Below are positions 16,922 through 25,883 of a stretch of 64,000 nucleotides of DNA, piece after piece; the first letter of the stretch is position 1, and the number at the start of each line of letters is the position of its first letter. The notes beneath the pieces were generated by a model. That model ran no database searches. It saw nothing but the letters and a program-made list of their open reading frames with translations, and was not told the DNA's origin. A program made the position numbers and the translations under genes. The stretch is from an uncultured Pelagibacteraceae bacterium (GTDB lineage: Bacteria; Pseudomonadota; Alphaproteobacteria; Pelagibacterales; Pelagibacteraceae): positions 62,001 through 126,000 of the forward strand of contig CACKXQ010000001.1 of assembly GCA_902604245.1 (NCBI GenBank), in the 5' to 3' direction.

Positions 16922-17511
16922 AATTAAAAAAAATTGCTATATTATTAATTTTTGTAACTATTTCAGGATGTGTTGGTTATTCATCTACAGGAGTTTTAGG
17001 AACTGGTGTTTCAATTGCTTTGGATCCTAGGAGTTTAGGAACGCAAATAGATGACTCATTAATGCAACAAAACCTTAGAGCTAGATTGTTGTCATCAGAT
17101 AAAAGTTATATTATATCAGTAAAAACAAAAATTCTTGATGGAAGGATATTTCTTACAGGTAAAGTAAATTCTGTTGAAGACAAACTTAAAATTACAAAGT
17201 TGGCTTGGGAAATCAAAGGAGCTAGATCAGTAAAAAACGACTTGCAAATAAAAGAAAAATTTAATTTTAAAAGATCTGCAAAAGATCTTCTTATAACCTC
17301 ACAACTGAGAGCAGCCATAATAGGTAATAAAAAAATTAAATCAGTTAACTACAATATCGACACGTATAAAAAAAATATTTATGTTTATGGTATAGCACAA
17401 AATAAAACTGAAAGAGATGAGGTAATTAAAGAAGCTAAGCAAATTCTAGATGTTGAGGATGTAATTACAAGTATTTTCTTAGTTGAGGATTTACGAGTTA
17501 TTAAAAAATAA
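16918..17511 (+). CDS. Double-BON-domain lipoprotein (DolP/YraP-like)
   Basis: A 197-residue lipoprotein: basic start, hydrophobic core and lipobox ISGC with the acylated Cys near residue 18. Two BON domains follow: residues about 45-105 (DDSLMQQNLRARL, VKTKILDGRIFLTGKV, GARSVKNDL) and about 120-190 (LITSQLRAAIIG, IYVYGIAQNKTERDEVI, VEDVITSIF). In E. coli DolP, of the same architecture and neighbourhood, supports outer-membrane integrity. The start codon overlaps the rsmI stop. Confidence 0.85.
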   Translation: MKLKKIAILLIFVTISGCVGYSSTGVLGTGVSIALDPRSLGTQIDDSLMQQNLRARLLSSDKSYIISVKTKILDGRIFLTGKVNSVEDKLKITKLAWEIKGARSVKNDLQIKEKFNFKRSAKDLLITSQLRAAIIGNKKIKSVNYNIDTYKKNIYVYGIAQNKTERDEVIKEAKQILDVEDVITSIFLVEDLRVIKK

Positions 17512-17519
17512 AAAATAAT

Positions 17520-19808
17520 TTATTTAGTTTTTTGGTAATCAATGACTCCAGCTGAATAGGCAGCAACAGATGCTAGATCTAATATTTCAGATGTAGAAGA
17601 TCTTAATGGAGCAATTTCTATTGGTTGAGCTAGACCAATTAACAGCGGACCAATAACTTTAGCACCACCTAGTGTTTTCATAATTTTGCTAGAAATTGCT
17701 GCACTATGCTGACCTGGCATTATTAAAATATTTGCTTTTCCTACTATCTCTGAAAATGGGTATAAATCAGAATATTCTTCATTAAGAGCAACATCTGGCT
17801 GCATATCTCCATCAAATTTGAAATCTACTTTTCTTTTCTTTAATATTTCTACAGCATCTCTTATATGTTTTGTTCTACTAGTTATTGGCTGGCCAAATGT
17901 TGAATGAGATAAAAAAGCAACTTTAGGATCAAATCCAAATAATCTTGCAACTCGTGCTGAAGACATTGATATATCTGCTAATTCTTCGGATGAAGGATAT
18001 TCATTTACTGATGTATCTCCAATAAATATAGTTTTACCTTTACTAACAACCATATTTAGTCCAAACATTATTTCTCCTTTTCTAGGAGGTATTACTTTTT
18101 TAATTTTTTCTAGTGATTGAGAATATCTTCTAGTATTCCCTGTGACCATTGCATCTGCATCACCACATTCAACCATACACGATGCCCAAATAACTCTGTC
18201 ATTTCTGATCATTCTATCACAATCTCTCTCAAGCAAACCTTGATCTCTATGCATTTTTTTAAATAGAAATTTTACATACTTGTCTCTCATTTTTTTATTG
18301 GTTGAATTTACAATTTGAATATCTAGATTTTTTCCATAGCCAATTTCTTTTAGTCTTTGTTTTATAACATTTTCTTTGGCAACAATTATGGGAGTTCCTA
18401 GACCATCATTTTTAAATGCAATTGCAGCTTTTAGAGTATTTTCGTCTTCGCCATCTGCAAAAACTACAGTTTTCTGATTTTTTTTAACTTTAGAATTTAT
18501 ACCTTGAAGAATAGTTACTGATGGATCTAATCTTTGCTTTAATTGCTCAGCATATAAATTTAAATTTTCAATTTTTTTTCTAGCAACACCACTTTTAATC
18601 GCAGCTTTTGCTACAGCTACTGGTATTACACTTATTAATCTTGGGTCAAATGTGGATGGAATTATATAATCCTTACCATACTTTGGTCTATCTCCACCCA
18701 TTGCTGCTGCTACTTCGTCAGGAACTCTCTCTCGAGCTAATTTAGCGATCGCATTAGCAGCTGAAATTTTCATTTCTTCATTTATTGTTTTTGCTCTAAC
18801 ATCAAGCGCACCTCGAAAAATATAAGGAAACCCAATTAAGTTATTAACCTGATTAGCATAATCCGACCTACCAGTTGCTATAATTGCATCTTTCCTAATT
18901 TTATAAGCTTCCTCTGGTAAAATTTCTGGATCAGGGTTTGCGCAAGCAAATATGATTGGATTTTTTGCCATTTTTTTAATCATTTCTTTTTTTAAAATTC
19001 CTGCTGAGGATAATCCTAAAAAAACATCTGCATTTTTTAATGCATCACTTAGATTTTTATCTTTTGTTTCTTTTGCATACTTTAATTTCCATTTATTTAA
19101 TCCTTTTCTATCAAAACTAATTACCCCTTTGCTATCTATCATTGTTAAATTATTCTTCTTTACTCCTAATTTCAAAAATAAATCTGAGCATGCCATAGCA
19201 GATGCTCCTGCACCATTAACAACAACTTTAATTTTAGAAATTTTTTTTTTTGTAATATGTATTGAATTAATTAGTGCTGCAGACGTAATAATTGCTGTCC
19301 CATGTTGGTCATCATGAAATACTGGTATATCAAGTATTTTTTTTAAGTTTTCCTCTATTATAAAACATTCTGGTGCAGCAATATCTTCAAGATTAATCCC
19401 TCCAAAACTAACAGCAAAATTTTTTATACTATTTATTATTTCTGCTGGGTCTTTGCTGTCGATTTCTAAATCAATAGCATCTATGTCTGCAAATCTTTTA
19501 AACAATACTGCTTTACCTTCCATAACAGGTTTTGATGCAATTGCTCCTAGTTTACCCAACCCTAAAATTGCGGATCCATTGCTAATTACAGCAACCAAGT
19601 TGCCCTTAGTTGTATAATCGTATGCTTTCTCTGGATTTTTATAAATTTCTTTAACTGGTGCTGCCACACCTGGAGAATATGCTAAAGCTAAATCTCTTTT
19701 TGATGTCATTGGTTTAGATGAATTTATCTCAATCTTGCCAGATTTATTTGAATAGTGAAATTCGAGTGCCTCTTTATCAGAATAATGTTCAATTTTATTT
19801 TTTTTCAT
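17520..19808 (-). CDS. maeB: NADP-type malic enzyme with phosphotransacetylase-like domain
   Basis: A 762-residue two-part protein. Residues 1-~430 are malic enzyme: LALAYSPGVAAPVKEI, the catalytic region KGNLVAVISNGSAILGLG, FHDDQHGTAI and the NAD(P)-fold VVNGAGASAMAC. Residues ~435-762 form a phosphate-acetyltransferase-like domain (GLNMVVSKGKTIFIGDTSVN, PALLIG-type end), which is regulatory in MaeB. The reaction decarboxylates malate to pyruvate and yields NADPH. The length and fusion fit MaeB exactly. Convergent with the BON lipoprotein gene, 8 bp apart, and divergent from murJ. Confidence 0.95.
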   Translation of the reverse strand: MKKNKIEHYSDKEALEFHYSNKSGKIEINSSKPMTSKRDLALAYSPGVAAPVKEIYKNPEKAYDYTTKGNLVAVISNGSAILGLGKLGAIASKPVMEGKAVLFKRFADIDAIDLEIDSKDPAEIINSIKNFAVSFGGINLEDIAAPECFIIEENLKKILDIPVFHDDQHGTAIITSAALINSIHITKKKISKIKVVVNGAGASAMACSDLFLKLGVKKNNLTMIDSKGVISFDRKGLNKWKLKYAKETKDKNLSDALKNADVFLGLSSAGILKKEMIKKMAKNPIIFACANPDPEILPEEAYKIRKDAIIATGRSDYANQVNNLIGFPYIFRGALDVRAKTINEEMKISAANAIAKLARERVPDEVAAAMGGDRPKYGKDYIIPSTFDPRLISVIPVAVAKAAIKSGVARKKIENLNLYAEQLKQRLDPSVTILQGINSKVKKNQKTVVFADGEDENTLKAAIAFKNDGLGTPIIVAKENVIKQRLKEIGYGKNLDIQIVNSTNKKMRDKYVKFLFKKMHRDQGLLERDCDRMIRNDRVIWASCMVECGDADAMVTGNTRRYSQSLEKIKKVIPPRKGEIMFGLNMVVSKGKTIFIGDTSVNEYPSSEELADISMSSARVARLFGFDPKVAFLSHSTFGQPITSRTKHIRDAVEILKKRKVDFKFDGDMQPDVALNEEYSDLYPFSEIVGKANILIMPGQHSAAISSKIMKTLGGAKVIGPLLIGLAQPIEIAPLRSSTSEILDLASVAAYSAGVIDYQKTK

Positions 19809-19856
19809 TTGACAATTAAATATACTATTAAGGTAAAATTAGGACTAATATGATTT

Positions 19857-21386
19857 ATGAACCTTATTAAGTCAACAAGCACATTTAGTCTATTTGTTTT
19901 GTTAAGTAGGGTTCTTGGTTACATAAGAGATTTTTTTATAGCAATATATCTAGGATCTGGGCCTTTAGCAGATGTTTTTTTTGTAGCATTTAGAATTCCA
20001 AATACATTTAGAAGATTATTTTCAGAAGGAACTTTTAATGCAGCTTTTGTTCCTTCTTATTCTTCAGCACTTTCTAAAGGAAAAAAAAATGCAAATTTAT
20101 TTGCAAATACTATTTTTAATTTATTGTTATTAGGACTTTTTTTCACAATCTTAATAATTGAAATTTTCATGCCAGTATTTATCAAAATCATTGCACCTGG
20201 ATTTATAAATGACACTGAAAAATTTAATATTGCAATTAATTTAACCAGAATTACTTTTCCATTTTTATTTTTTATTAGTTTAGCATCTTTTTTTTCAGCG
20301 ATTTTAAACACACATAATAAATTCGCAGCTGCAGCAGCAGCGCCAATAATTCTTAATATAATGTTAATAATTTGTTTGCTATATGCTGAAAATTTAAATG
20401 ATAATTTAGTTTATTACTTATCTTTTATAGTCACTCTTGCTGGTTTTCTTCAATTTATTTTTTTGTTAATATTTGTTAAAAAACACTTTGTAATAAAGAT
20501 AAATTTTAATTTTAAAATTAATAATAAAGTTAAAATTTTTTTTAGTAAACTTTTACCAAGCATATTTTCATCTGGTGTAACTCAAATAAATATCTTAGTT
20601 GGAACAATTATTGCATCTCTTCAGGCAAGTGCTGTTTCATATTTGTATTATGCTGATAGAATTTATCAGATAAATCTTGCAATAGCTGGTATTGCAATAG
20701 GTACTGTGATACTACCAAATCTAAGCAGACATATAAAAAGTAATAACTCTAAAAAAACTATTGAACTACAAAATAAAGCTTTAGAGCTTAGTTTATTTTT
20801 AAGTTTACCTGCAGCTTTTGCACTAATGGTAGGTTCTGAACAAATAACATCTGCTTTATTTGGTTATGGCTCTTTTGATAAGTTGAGTGTAAGTAACTCA
20901 GCAAAAGCTTTGTTCTATTTTTCTTTTGGGCTGCCAGCATTTTCTTTAATTAAAATATTTTCAACATTTTTATTTGCAAGAAATGATACTAAAACACCAT
21001 TTAAGTATTCTCTAATTTCTGTAACTTTAAATATTATAATCAGTTTGATGTTTTTTTCTAAAGTTGGCTTTATTATAATACCAATAGCAACTACAATTTC
21101 ATCCTGGTTTAATGGGATTATTTTATTGGTTTTTGTAATCAATAAAAACTACTTTAAATTCAGTAAAAACTTTATTCCTCAAATATTAAAAATTATTATC
21201 TCAAATATTCTTACAATTCTTATATTTTATATTTTAATAAATTTTTTTCAGAGTTCATTAGATTATGTAAATAATTATAAATTTATTTTTGTTGTTTTGA
21301 TTGTTTTATTAACTTTCATTTCATACATCGGAGTTTCGATTATTATAAAAGCTTTTAAAATTTCAGATATTAATTTAAAGTATTAG
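19857..21386 (+). CDS. murJ: Lipid II flippase MurJ (MviN)
   Basis: A 509-residue polytopic membrane protein with about 14 hydrophobic segments. The N-terminus, TFSLFVLLSRVLGYIRDFFI, and AFRIPNTFRRLFSEGTFNAA (about residues 41-60) are the MviN/MurJ signature; APGF and the Arg-rich cavity residues are present. It flips lipid II across the inner membrane for peptidoglycan synthesis. trpS follows after 3 bp, so the two are co-transcribed, an arrangement common in alphaproteobacteria. A TTGACA at 19809-19814 lies upstream, but the best -10 is 19 bp away. Confidence 0.95.
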   Translation: MNLIKSTSTFSLFVLLSRVLGYIRDFFIAIYLGSGPLADVFFVAFRIPNTFRRLFSEGTFNAAFVPSYSSALSKGKKNANLFANTIFNLLLLGLFFTILIIEIFMPVFIKIIAPGFINDTEKFNIAINLTRITFPFLFFISLASFFSAILNTHNKFAAAAAAPIILNIMLIICLLYAENLNDNLVYYLSFIVTLAGFLQFIFLLIFVKKHFVIKINFNFKINNKVKIFFSKLLPSIFSSGVTQINILVGTIIASLQASAVSYLYYADRIYQINLAIAGIAIGTVILPNLSRHIKSNNSKKTIELQNKALELSLFLSLPAAFALMVGSEQITSALFGYGSFDKLSVSNSAKALFYFSFGLPAFSLIKIFSTFLFARNDTKTPFKYSLISVTLNIIISLMFFSKVGFIIIPIATTISSWFNGIILLVFVINKNYFKFSKNFIPQILKIIISNILTILIFYILINFFQSSLDYVNNYKFIFVVLIVLLTFISYIGVSIIIKAFKISDINLKY

Positions 21387-21389
21387 AAA

Positions 21390-22391
21390 ATGTCCAAAAA
21401 AATTTTTTCTGGTGTACAGCCCACAGGTAATCTTCATTTAGGTAACTACCTTGGTGCCATTAAAAATTTTGTTGAATTAAATAATGACAATCAAAATGAA
21501 TGTATTTTTTGTGTTGTAGATTTGCATGCAATTACTGTTAAGCAAGATAAAGATCAGCTAAAGAATAATATTCGTGAAACAACTGCAACATTTATAGCGA
21601 GCGGAATTAATCCAAATAAAAGTATTATTTTTAATCAATCAAAAGTTTATGCACATGCAGAAGGGTCATGGGTTCTAAGTTGTATGGCACCAATGGGTTG
21701 GTTAAATAGAATGACACAATTTAAAGAAAAAGCTGGTAAAGATAAGGAAAAGGCCTCTGTTGGTCTATATATTTATCCTATATTAATGGCTAGTGATATA
21801 TTGCTTTATGATGCCACCCATGTCCCTGTTGGAGAAGATCAGAAACAACATTTAGAATTAACAAGAGACATTGCCCAAAAATTTAATAAAGATTTTAATT
21901 GTTATGATTTTTTAAAAGCCCCAGAACCTTTAATAAAAAAAAGTTTCTCAAGAATAATGAGTTTAAAAGATGGTTTAAAAAAAATGAGTAAATCAGATCC
22001 ATCAGATCTTAGCAGGATTAATTTAACTGATACAAAAGAAGAAATTGTAAATAAAATTAAAAAAGCCAAAACTGATTCTTTTCCAATTCCTAGTGAAGAA
22101 CAAAAATTAAAAGATAGACCTGAAGCTGAAAATCTTCTTAGAATTTATTCTAGTATTTTAGATCAAACTTTAGATAAAACTTTGGCTCAATTCGGTGGTA
22201 AAAATTTTTCAGATCTAAAAAGTCAATTAGCTGAAATTTTATCAGATAAAATTTCTCCGATCTCTGATGAAATAAAAAAATTAATGAATGATAAAGAATA
22301 TCTTGATAAAATTCTTACACAAGGAGCGCGTAAAGCTGAGGAAATTGCCGGAAAAAAGATAAAAGAAATGAAGAAAATAGTAGGTTTTTAA
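21390..22391 (+). CDS. trpS: Tryptophanyl-tRNA synthetase
   Basis: A 333-residue class Ic synthetase. The HIGH-like motif is in GVQPTGNLHLGNYLGAI (residues 7-23) and the KMSKS motif is in LKKMSKSDPSD near residue 200. DATHVPVGEDQKQHLELTRD is the Trp-binding region. Length is as expected for bacterial TrpS. It lies 3 bp after murJ and 39 bp before nfu. Confidence 0.97.
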   Translation: MSKKIFSGVQPTGNLHLGNYLGAIKNFVELNNDNQNECIFCVVDLHAITVKQDKDQLKNNIRETTATFIASGINPNKSIIFNQSKVYAHAEGSWVLSCMAPMGWLNRMTQFKEKAGKDKEKASVGLYIYPILMASDILLYDATHVPVGEDQKQHLELTRDIAQKFNKDFNCYDFLKAPEPLIKKSFSRIMSLKDGLKKMSKSDPSDLSRINLTDTKEEIVNKIKKAKTDSFPIPSEEQKLKDRPEAENLLRIYSSILDQTLDKTLAQFGGKNFSDLKSQLAEILSDKISPISDEIKKLMNDKEYLDKILTQGARKAEEIAGKKIKEMKKIVGF

Positions 22392-22430
22392 ATTTCTTTA
22401 AATTTAAGAATTTATAGCTATATAAATATT

Positions 22431-22973
22431 ATGTTTATACAAACACAAGAAACACCAAACCCAAATTCTCTTAAATTTCTTCCTGGTAAAGGGGTATCAA
22501 ATGATGGACCTTATGAATTCTTAAATAAGGATCAAACAGAAATCCCTATATTAAAAAATATTTTATCAATAAATGGTGTTACAGGAATATTTTTGAGTGC
22601 TGATTTTTTATCAATTAATAAAATTCAAAATGAAAAATGGGAAAATATAAAGCATTTAGTGATTTCATATCTTAATGAATACTATGATGAGGGTAATAAA
22701 TTTATCATAAATAAAAATGCAGAATTAAACGATCATAAAGAGTATGGGGAAATCGAAAACAAAATAATTAAAATTTTAGAAACTAAAATTAGACCAGCTG
22801 TTGCTAAGGATGGAGGAGATATTACATTTAAAGAATTTAAAGATGGAAAAGTTACAGTTATGTTAAAAGGTAGCTGCTCAGGCTGTCCATCTTCAACTTT
22901 AACTTTAAAACAAGGTGTTCAGAACCTTCTCTGCCACTATATTCCAGAAGTAAAAGAAGTTTTAGCTGTTTAA
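22431..22973 (+). CDS. Nfu-type iron-sulfur cluster carrier
   Basis: A 180-residue protein with two domains: an N-terminal Nfu scaffold domain (MFIQTQETPNPNSLKFLPGK, residues 1-20, to about 90) and a C-terminal NifU-like domain (RPAVAKDGGDITFKEF, then GSCSGCPSSTLTLKQGV near 147-163). The CxxC at SCSGCPS binds a 4Fe-4S cluster between two subunits for delivery to target proteins such as MiaB, also encoded here. The trpS-nfu order is shared by many alphaproteobacteria. Confidence 0.92.
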   Translation: MFIQTQETPNPNSLKFLPGKGVSNDGPYEFLNKDQTEIPILKNILSINGVTGIFLSADFLSINKIQNEKWENIKHLVISYLNEYYDEGNKFIINKNAELNDHKEYGEIENKIIKILETKIRPAVAKDGGDITFKEFKDGKVTVMLKGSCSGCPSSTLTLKQGVQNLLCHYIPEVKEVLAV

Positions 22974-23009
22974 TACCTATACTATCAATTATAAGAAACT
23001 AATAAAGAA

Positions 23010-24092
23010 ATGAAAAAAAAAAAATTAAAAAAAGAAAAAGATAAAAGTAATCTTAATTTTTTTAAAACATTATTAACAAGTTTAATTATTATATTTGTAT
23101 TCTCAGTTTTACCAAGTTCAATTAACCTTTTAAAAAATAATTTAAAATCAAATCAAGTTGTTTTAAATTCTTCAAAACAAAGCTTTGATGAAATATTAGA
23201 TAAGCAGAATAAAAAAAATAAAATAATAAATGGACCAATTAAAGATAGATATTCATGGAATATTTTTGATGATATTGACGTTTTTGGAAAAAATGAAGAG
23301 GATAAAGACCCTCAAAGATTAAGTGCGTCAACAATCGAGGAGTTGTTTAAAGAAAATGGATATAATCTTGATACTGTTAAAAAAACAAAAAAAGTCAACG
23401 TAGGTAACCAATTAACAAAACTACCTAAAGAGCTTAAAAATATTGAAAGCCCAAAAAAAAGAAAAAAACTATTTATCAAAATTGTATTACCACTTATTAT
23501 TGAAGAAAATCTTAAAATAAGGTTTGATAGAAAAAAACTTTTTGAAATTTTAAATAAAAATAATACCTCAACACGTGATAAAGGATGGCTTGAACTAAAA
23601 TTTAAACAGTATGGTATAAAAAATAATGATTTAGCAAAACTTAAAATAAGAATGGATGAGATTCCGGTTTCACTGGCAATAGCACAAGCAGCTAAAGAAA
23701 CTGGCTGGGGAAGTTCAAGATTTGCTCAGGAGGGTAACGCATTATTTGGACAATGGACGTGGTCTGGTGAAGGTATTAAGCCTTTAGAAGTTGAAAAAGA
23801 TAAAAAACATAAAGTTGCGAAGTTTAAAATTTTAAAAGCTTCAGTGAGAGCATATCAAAGAAATTTGAATACACATTCTAGCTATAAAGAATTTAGAATT
23901 GAACGAGCAATTCAAAGAGATAATGATAAAAAATTGGACAGTTTAAAACTAGTTAATTTTCTTGAAAAATATGCAGAAACCGGAAAAGAATATACGGAAG
24001 TTCTTAAAAAAATCATTATTCAGAATTCTTTAACTGATTTTGATGATGTAGATATTCTACCAACAAGTTTAAAAATGAAAAATTTAATTTAG
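23010..24092 (+). CDS. Membrane-anchored glucosaminidase (Bax-like)
   Basis: A 360-residue protein. A very basic N-terminus is followed by one membrane segment (LLTSLIIIFVFSVLPSSINL, about residues 21-40), then a long charged periplasmic stretch. Residues about 225-350 are a family-73-type glucosaminidase domain: IPVSLAIAQAAKETGWGSSR with the catalytic Glu in AKETGW, then NALFGQWTW, and YAETGKEYTEVLKKII near the end. E. coli Bax has the same end domain. Likely trims peptidoglycan. It overlaps the convergent deacetylase gene by nine bases. Confidence 0.83.
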   Translation: MKKKKLKKEKDKSNLNFFKTLLTSLIIIFVFSVLPSSINLLKNNLKSNQVVLNSSKQSFDEILDKQNKKNKIINGPIKDRYSWNIFDDIDVFGKNEEDKDPQRLSASTIEELFKENGYNLDTVKKTKKVNVGNQLTKLPKELKNIESPKKRKKLFIKIVLPLIIEENLKIRFDRKKLFEILNKNNTSTRDKGWLELKFKQYGIKNNDLAKLKIRMDEIPVSLAIAQAAKETGWGSSRFAQEGNALFGQWTWSGEGIKPLEVEKDKKHKVAKFKILKASVRAYQRNLNTHSSYKEFRIERAIQRDNDKKLDSLKLVNFLEKYAETGKEYTEVLKKIIIQNSLTDFDDVDILPTSLKMKNLI

Positions 24093-25136
24093 AGTAAACT
24101 GAGTTCCAAACCATTTCCATCCATCTTTATCTTGCATTGAACAATTAATCCTTCCTCTTCTTGGTAAAAATTTTTCATTAAAAATAACTTCAATTCTATT
24201 TTTTTTATAATTTAGTTTAGAGTCCTTCCATTCTCCACCCTCATTAGAAAAACAATTTATTTTATTAATATTAGGTTGGTCATCAAAAAATTCTATTATT
24301 AGATATGGCGGATTATTTTCTTCTAATAAAAATTTTTCTTCTGGAATTATAATTTTAAATTGAATTGGCAAAAGATTTATCAAAAATTTAAATCTTTCCA
24401 AATCACCATATTTTTCATTTATGGGGAATCTCGGTAATTCATATTTATCTTTATTTAAATCTATAACTCCAGAGTGTTGACCAAAAGCATAATCAAAATT
24501 TTTAGAAATATATTTTTTTTGTTCTAAACTATACTCACCAAATGGGTATGAGAAAAACTTAGAATTATAGCCAAGATTTTTTTCAAATATTTTCATTGAT
24601 TTAAGAATATCTTTTTCAAATTTTTCAAATTTATATTTTACCAAGTAATCATGTGTGTGTGAGTGATTTCCAATAAATACAAAATCTTCTTTTGATATCT
24701 CTATAATTTCATCCCAACTCATATAGCCATTTTTGCCTACAGACTCTGTTGAAACAAATAAAATAAAAGGGATTTTATCTTTTTTTAGAATTGGCCATGC
24801 GTTTAAATAAAAAGAGGAAAATGCATCATCGATAGTAAGTAAAATTTTTTTCTCTTCACTTACTTTATTAAATTCTAACTCAAAGTTTTTAGGATTTAAA
24901 AAAGAAAAGTTGTTTTCTCTAATAATATCCAAATGTTTTTGAAATACATCAATTTTTATATTAGTTGAGGGGTATTTATTTTCTTCAAATCTATGATACA
25001 TCAAAGCTAATATGCCTTTCTCATAAGGTTCATATTTTTTGTTTACAGTATCTGCATAAGCATTTAAAAAAAAAAGATAAAAAATGATAAATTTAATAAT
25101 AGACGCTGCTAATGACAAAATTGTTTTCGTGATCAT
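24084..25136 (-). CDS. Exported polysaccharide deacetylase (NodB fold)
   Basis: A 350-residue product with a signal peptide ending NAYA. The NodB deacetylase motifs are visible: LTIDDAFSSF (metal-binding Asp pair) and FIGNHSHTHDYL (H-x3-H metal ligands), then SYPFGEYS. LALMYHRFEENKYPS before them is typical of family-4 carbohydrate esterases. The C-terminal 100 residues are a beta-rich extension of unknown role. The frame stays open to 25361, but that part is antisense to the conserved start of tsaB; the ATG at 25136, which begins directly at the signal peptide, was chosen, leaving a 53-bp head-to-head overlap. The substrate is not known. Confidence 0.78.
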   Translation of the reverse strand: MITKTILSLAASIIKFIIFYLFFLNAYADTVNKKYEPYEKGILALMYHRFEENKYPSTNIKIDVFQKHLDIIRENNFSFLNPKNFELEFNKVSEEKKILLTIDDAFSSFYLNAWPILKKDKIPFILFVSTESVGKNGYMSWDEIIEISKEDFVFIGNHSHTHDYLVKYKFEKFEKDILKSMKIFEKNLGYNSKFFSYPFGEYSLEQKKYISKNFDYAFGQHSGVIDLNKDKYELPRFPINEKYGDLERFKFLINLLPIQFKIIIPEEKFLLEENNPPYLIIEFFDDQPNINKINCFSNEGGEWKDSKLNYKKNRIEVIFNEKFLPRRGRINCSMQDKDGWKWFGTQFTLN

Positions 25137-25449
25137 TGATAATAAACGATCATATACTAGCAGATTTATAAACAGTAGAGAAAACTTTGATAAATTTATG
25201 GAACTGCTTTTAGATTTTTTTGATAAAAAAAAATTAAAAATAAGCGATATAGGTAGAATTTTTGTTAATTTAGGGCCCGGAAAATTTACTAGTCTTAGAA
25301 TTTCTTTATCTATAGCTAAAGCCATATCTTTTGCTAATAAAACTATCTTAGTTGGTTTCAAATCAAAGGATTTAATTAATAAAAATTATGAAAATTTAAT
25401 TAAATTAAATAAAAATAAAAGTTTGATAAAACCTATATATTCGAGTTAA
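25084..25449 (+). CDS. tsaB: Short TsaB-like subunit (half length)
   Basis: A 121-residue product matching only the N-terminal half of TsaB, which helps make the t6A37 modification of tRNA. NLIIDAANDKIVFVIID is the first ASKHA strand pair, and VNLGPGKFTSLRISLSIAKA (about residues 61-80) is the family G-P-G-x-F-T-x-[LI]-R signature. TsaB is normally about 220 residues; here the chain stops soon after the first domain, at a TAA followed by fur. No frame continuing the second domain was seen. It sits between nfu/glucosaminidase and fur, where alphaproteobacteria carry tsaB-rimI. The 5' end is antisense to the deacetylase gene. Confidence 0.75.
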   Translation: MINLIIDAANDKIVFVIIDNKRSYTSRFINSRENFDKFMELLLDFFDKKKLKISDIGRIFVNLGPGKFTSLRISLSIAKAISFANKTILVGFKSKDLINKNYENLIKLNKNKSLIKPIYSS

Positions 25450-25457
25450 AATAAAAT

Positions 25458-25883
25458 ATGTCTGAAACCATAGAACAAATTTGTCTTAAGAAAGGTGTAA
25501 AACTTACCGATCAAAGAAAAATAATTGCAAAAGTTCTATCTGAGTCAAAAGAAGTTTATGGTGAGTCTGATCACCCAGATGTAGATGAATTATATCAGAG
25601 AGTTTCTAAACTAGACTCTAAAATAAGTATTGCTACAGTCTACAGAACAGTAAAGCTTTTTGAGGAGTCTGGCATACTTACCAAGCATGATTTCAAAGGT
25701 GGAAAAGCTAGATATGAAACATTAGTTGAAAGTCATCATGACCATCTTATCGATATCAAATCAGGTGAAATTATCGAATTTGTAGATGAGGAAATTGAGA
25801 AATTACAAAAAAAAGTAGCTGAAAAATACGGATATAAGTTAGTTGATCATAAACTTGAACTTTATGGCATAAAAAAAAAATAA
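25458..25883 (+). CDS. Fur-family metalloregulator (Fur/Mur)
   Basis: A 141-residue Fur-family repressor. Winged-helix at residues 1-85 (KLTDQRKIIAKVL, then SIATVYRTVKLFEESGIL); dimerisation domain with the metal motif ESHHDHLIDIKSGEIIEF near 92-109. No CxxC structural-zinc Cys pair is present. In alphaproteobacteria the copy in this position often acts as a manganese-sensing Mur; iron sensing cannot be excluded from sequence. A second Fur-family protein, Irr, is encoded further on. Tight spacing to tsaB (8 bp) and to the oxygenase gene (0 bp) implies one transcript. Confidence 0.88.
   Translation: MSETIEQICLKKGVKLTDQRKIIAKVLSESKEVYGESDHPDVDELYQRVSKLDSKISIATVYRTVKLFEESGILTKHDFKGGKARYETLVESHHDHLIDIKSGEIIEFVDEEIEKLQKKVAEKYGYKLVDHKLELYGIKKK

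Noticed and set aside
19809-19839. TTGACA with TAAAAT upstream of murJ
   Set aside because: Spacing is 19 bp, outside the usual range, and AT-rich chance matches are frequent.
25137-25361. N-terminal extension of the deacetylase on the minus strand
   Set aside because: The extension has no signal peptide at its start and is antisense to the conserved TsaB N-terminus including the GPG-x-FT motif; the ATG at 25136 begins at a good signal peptide.
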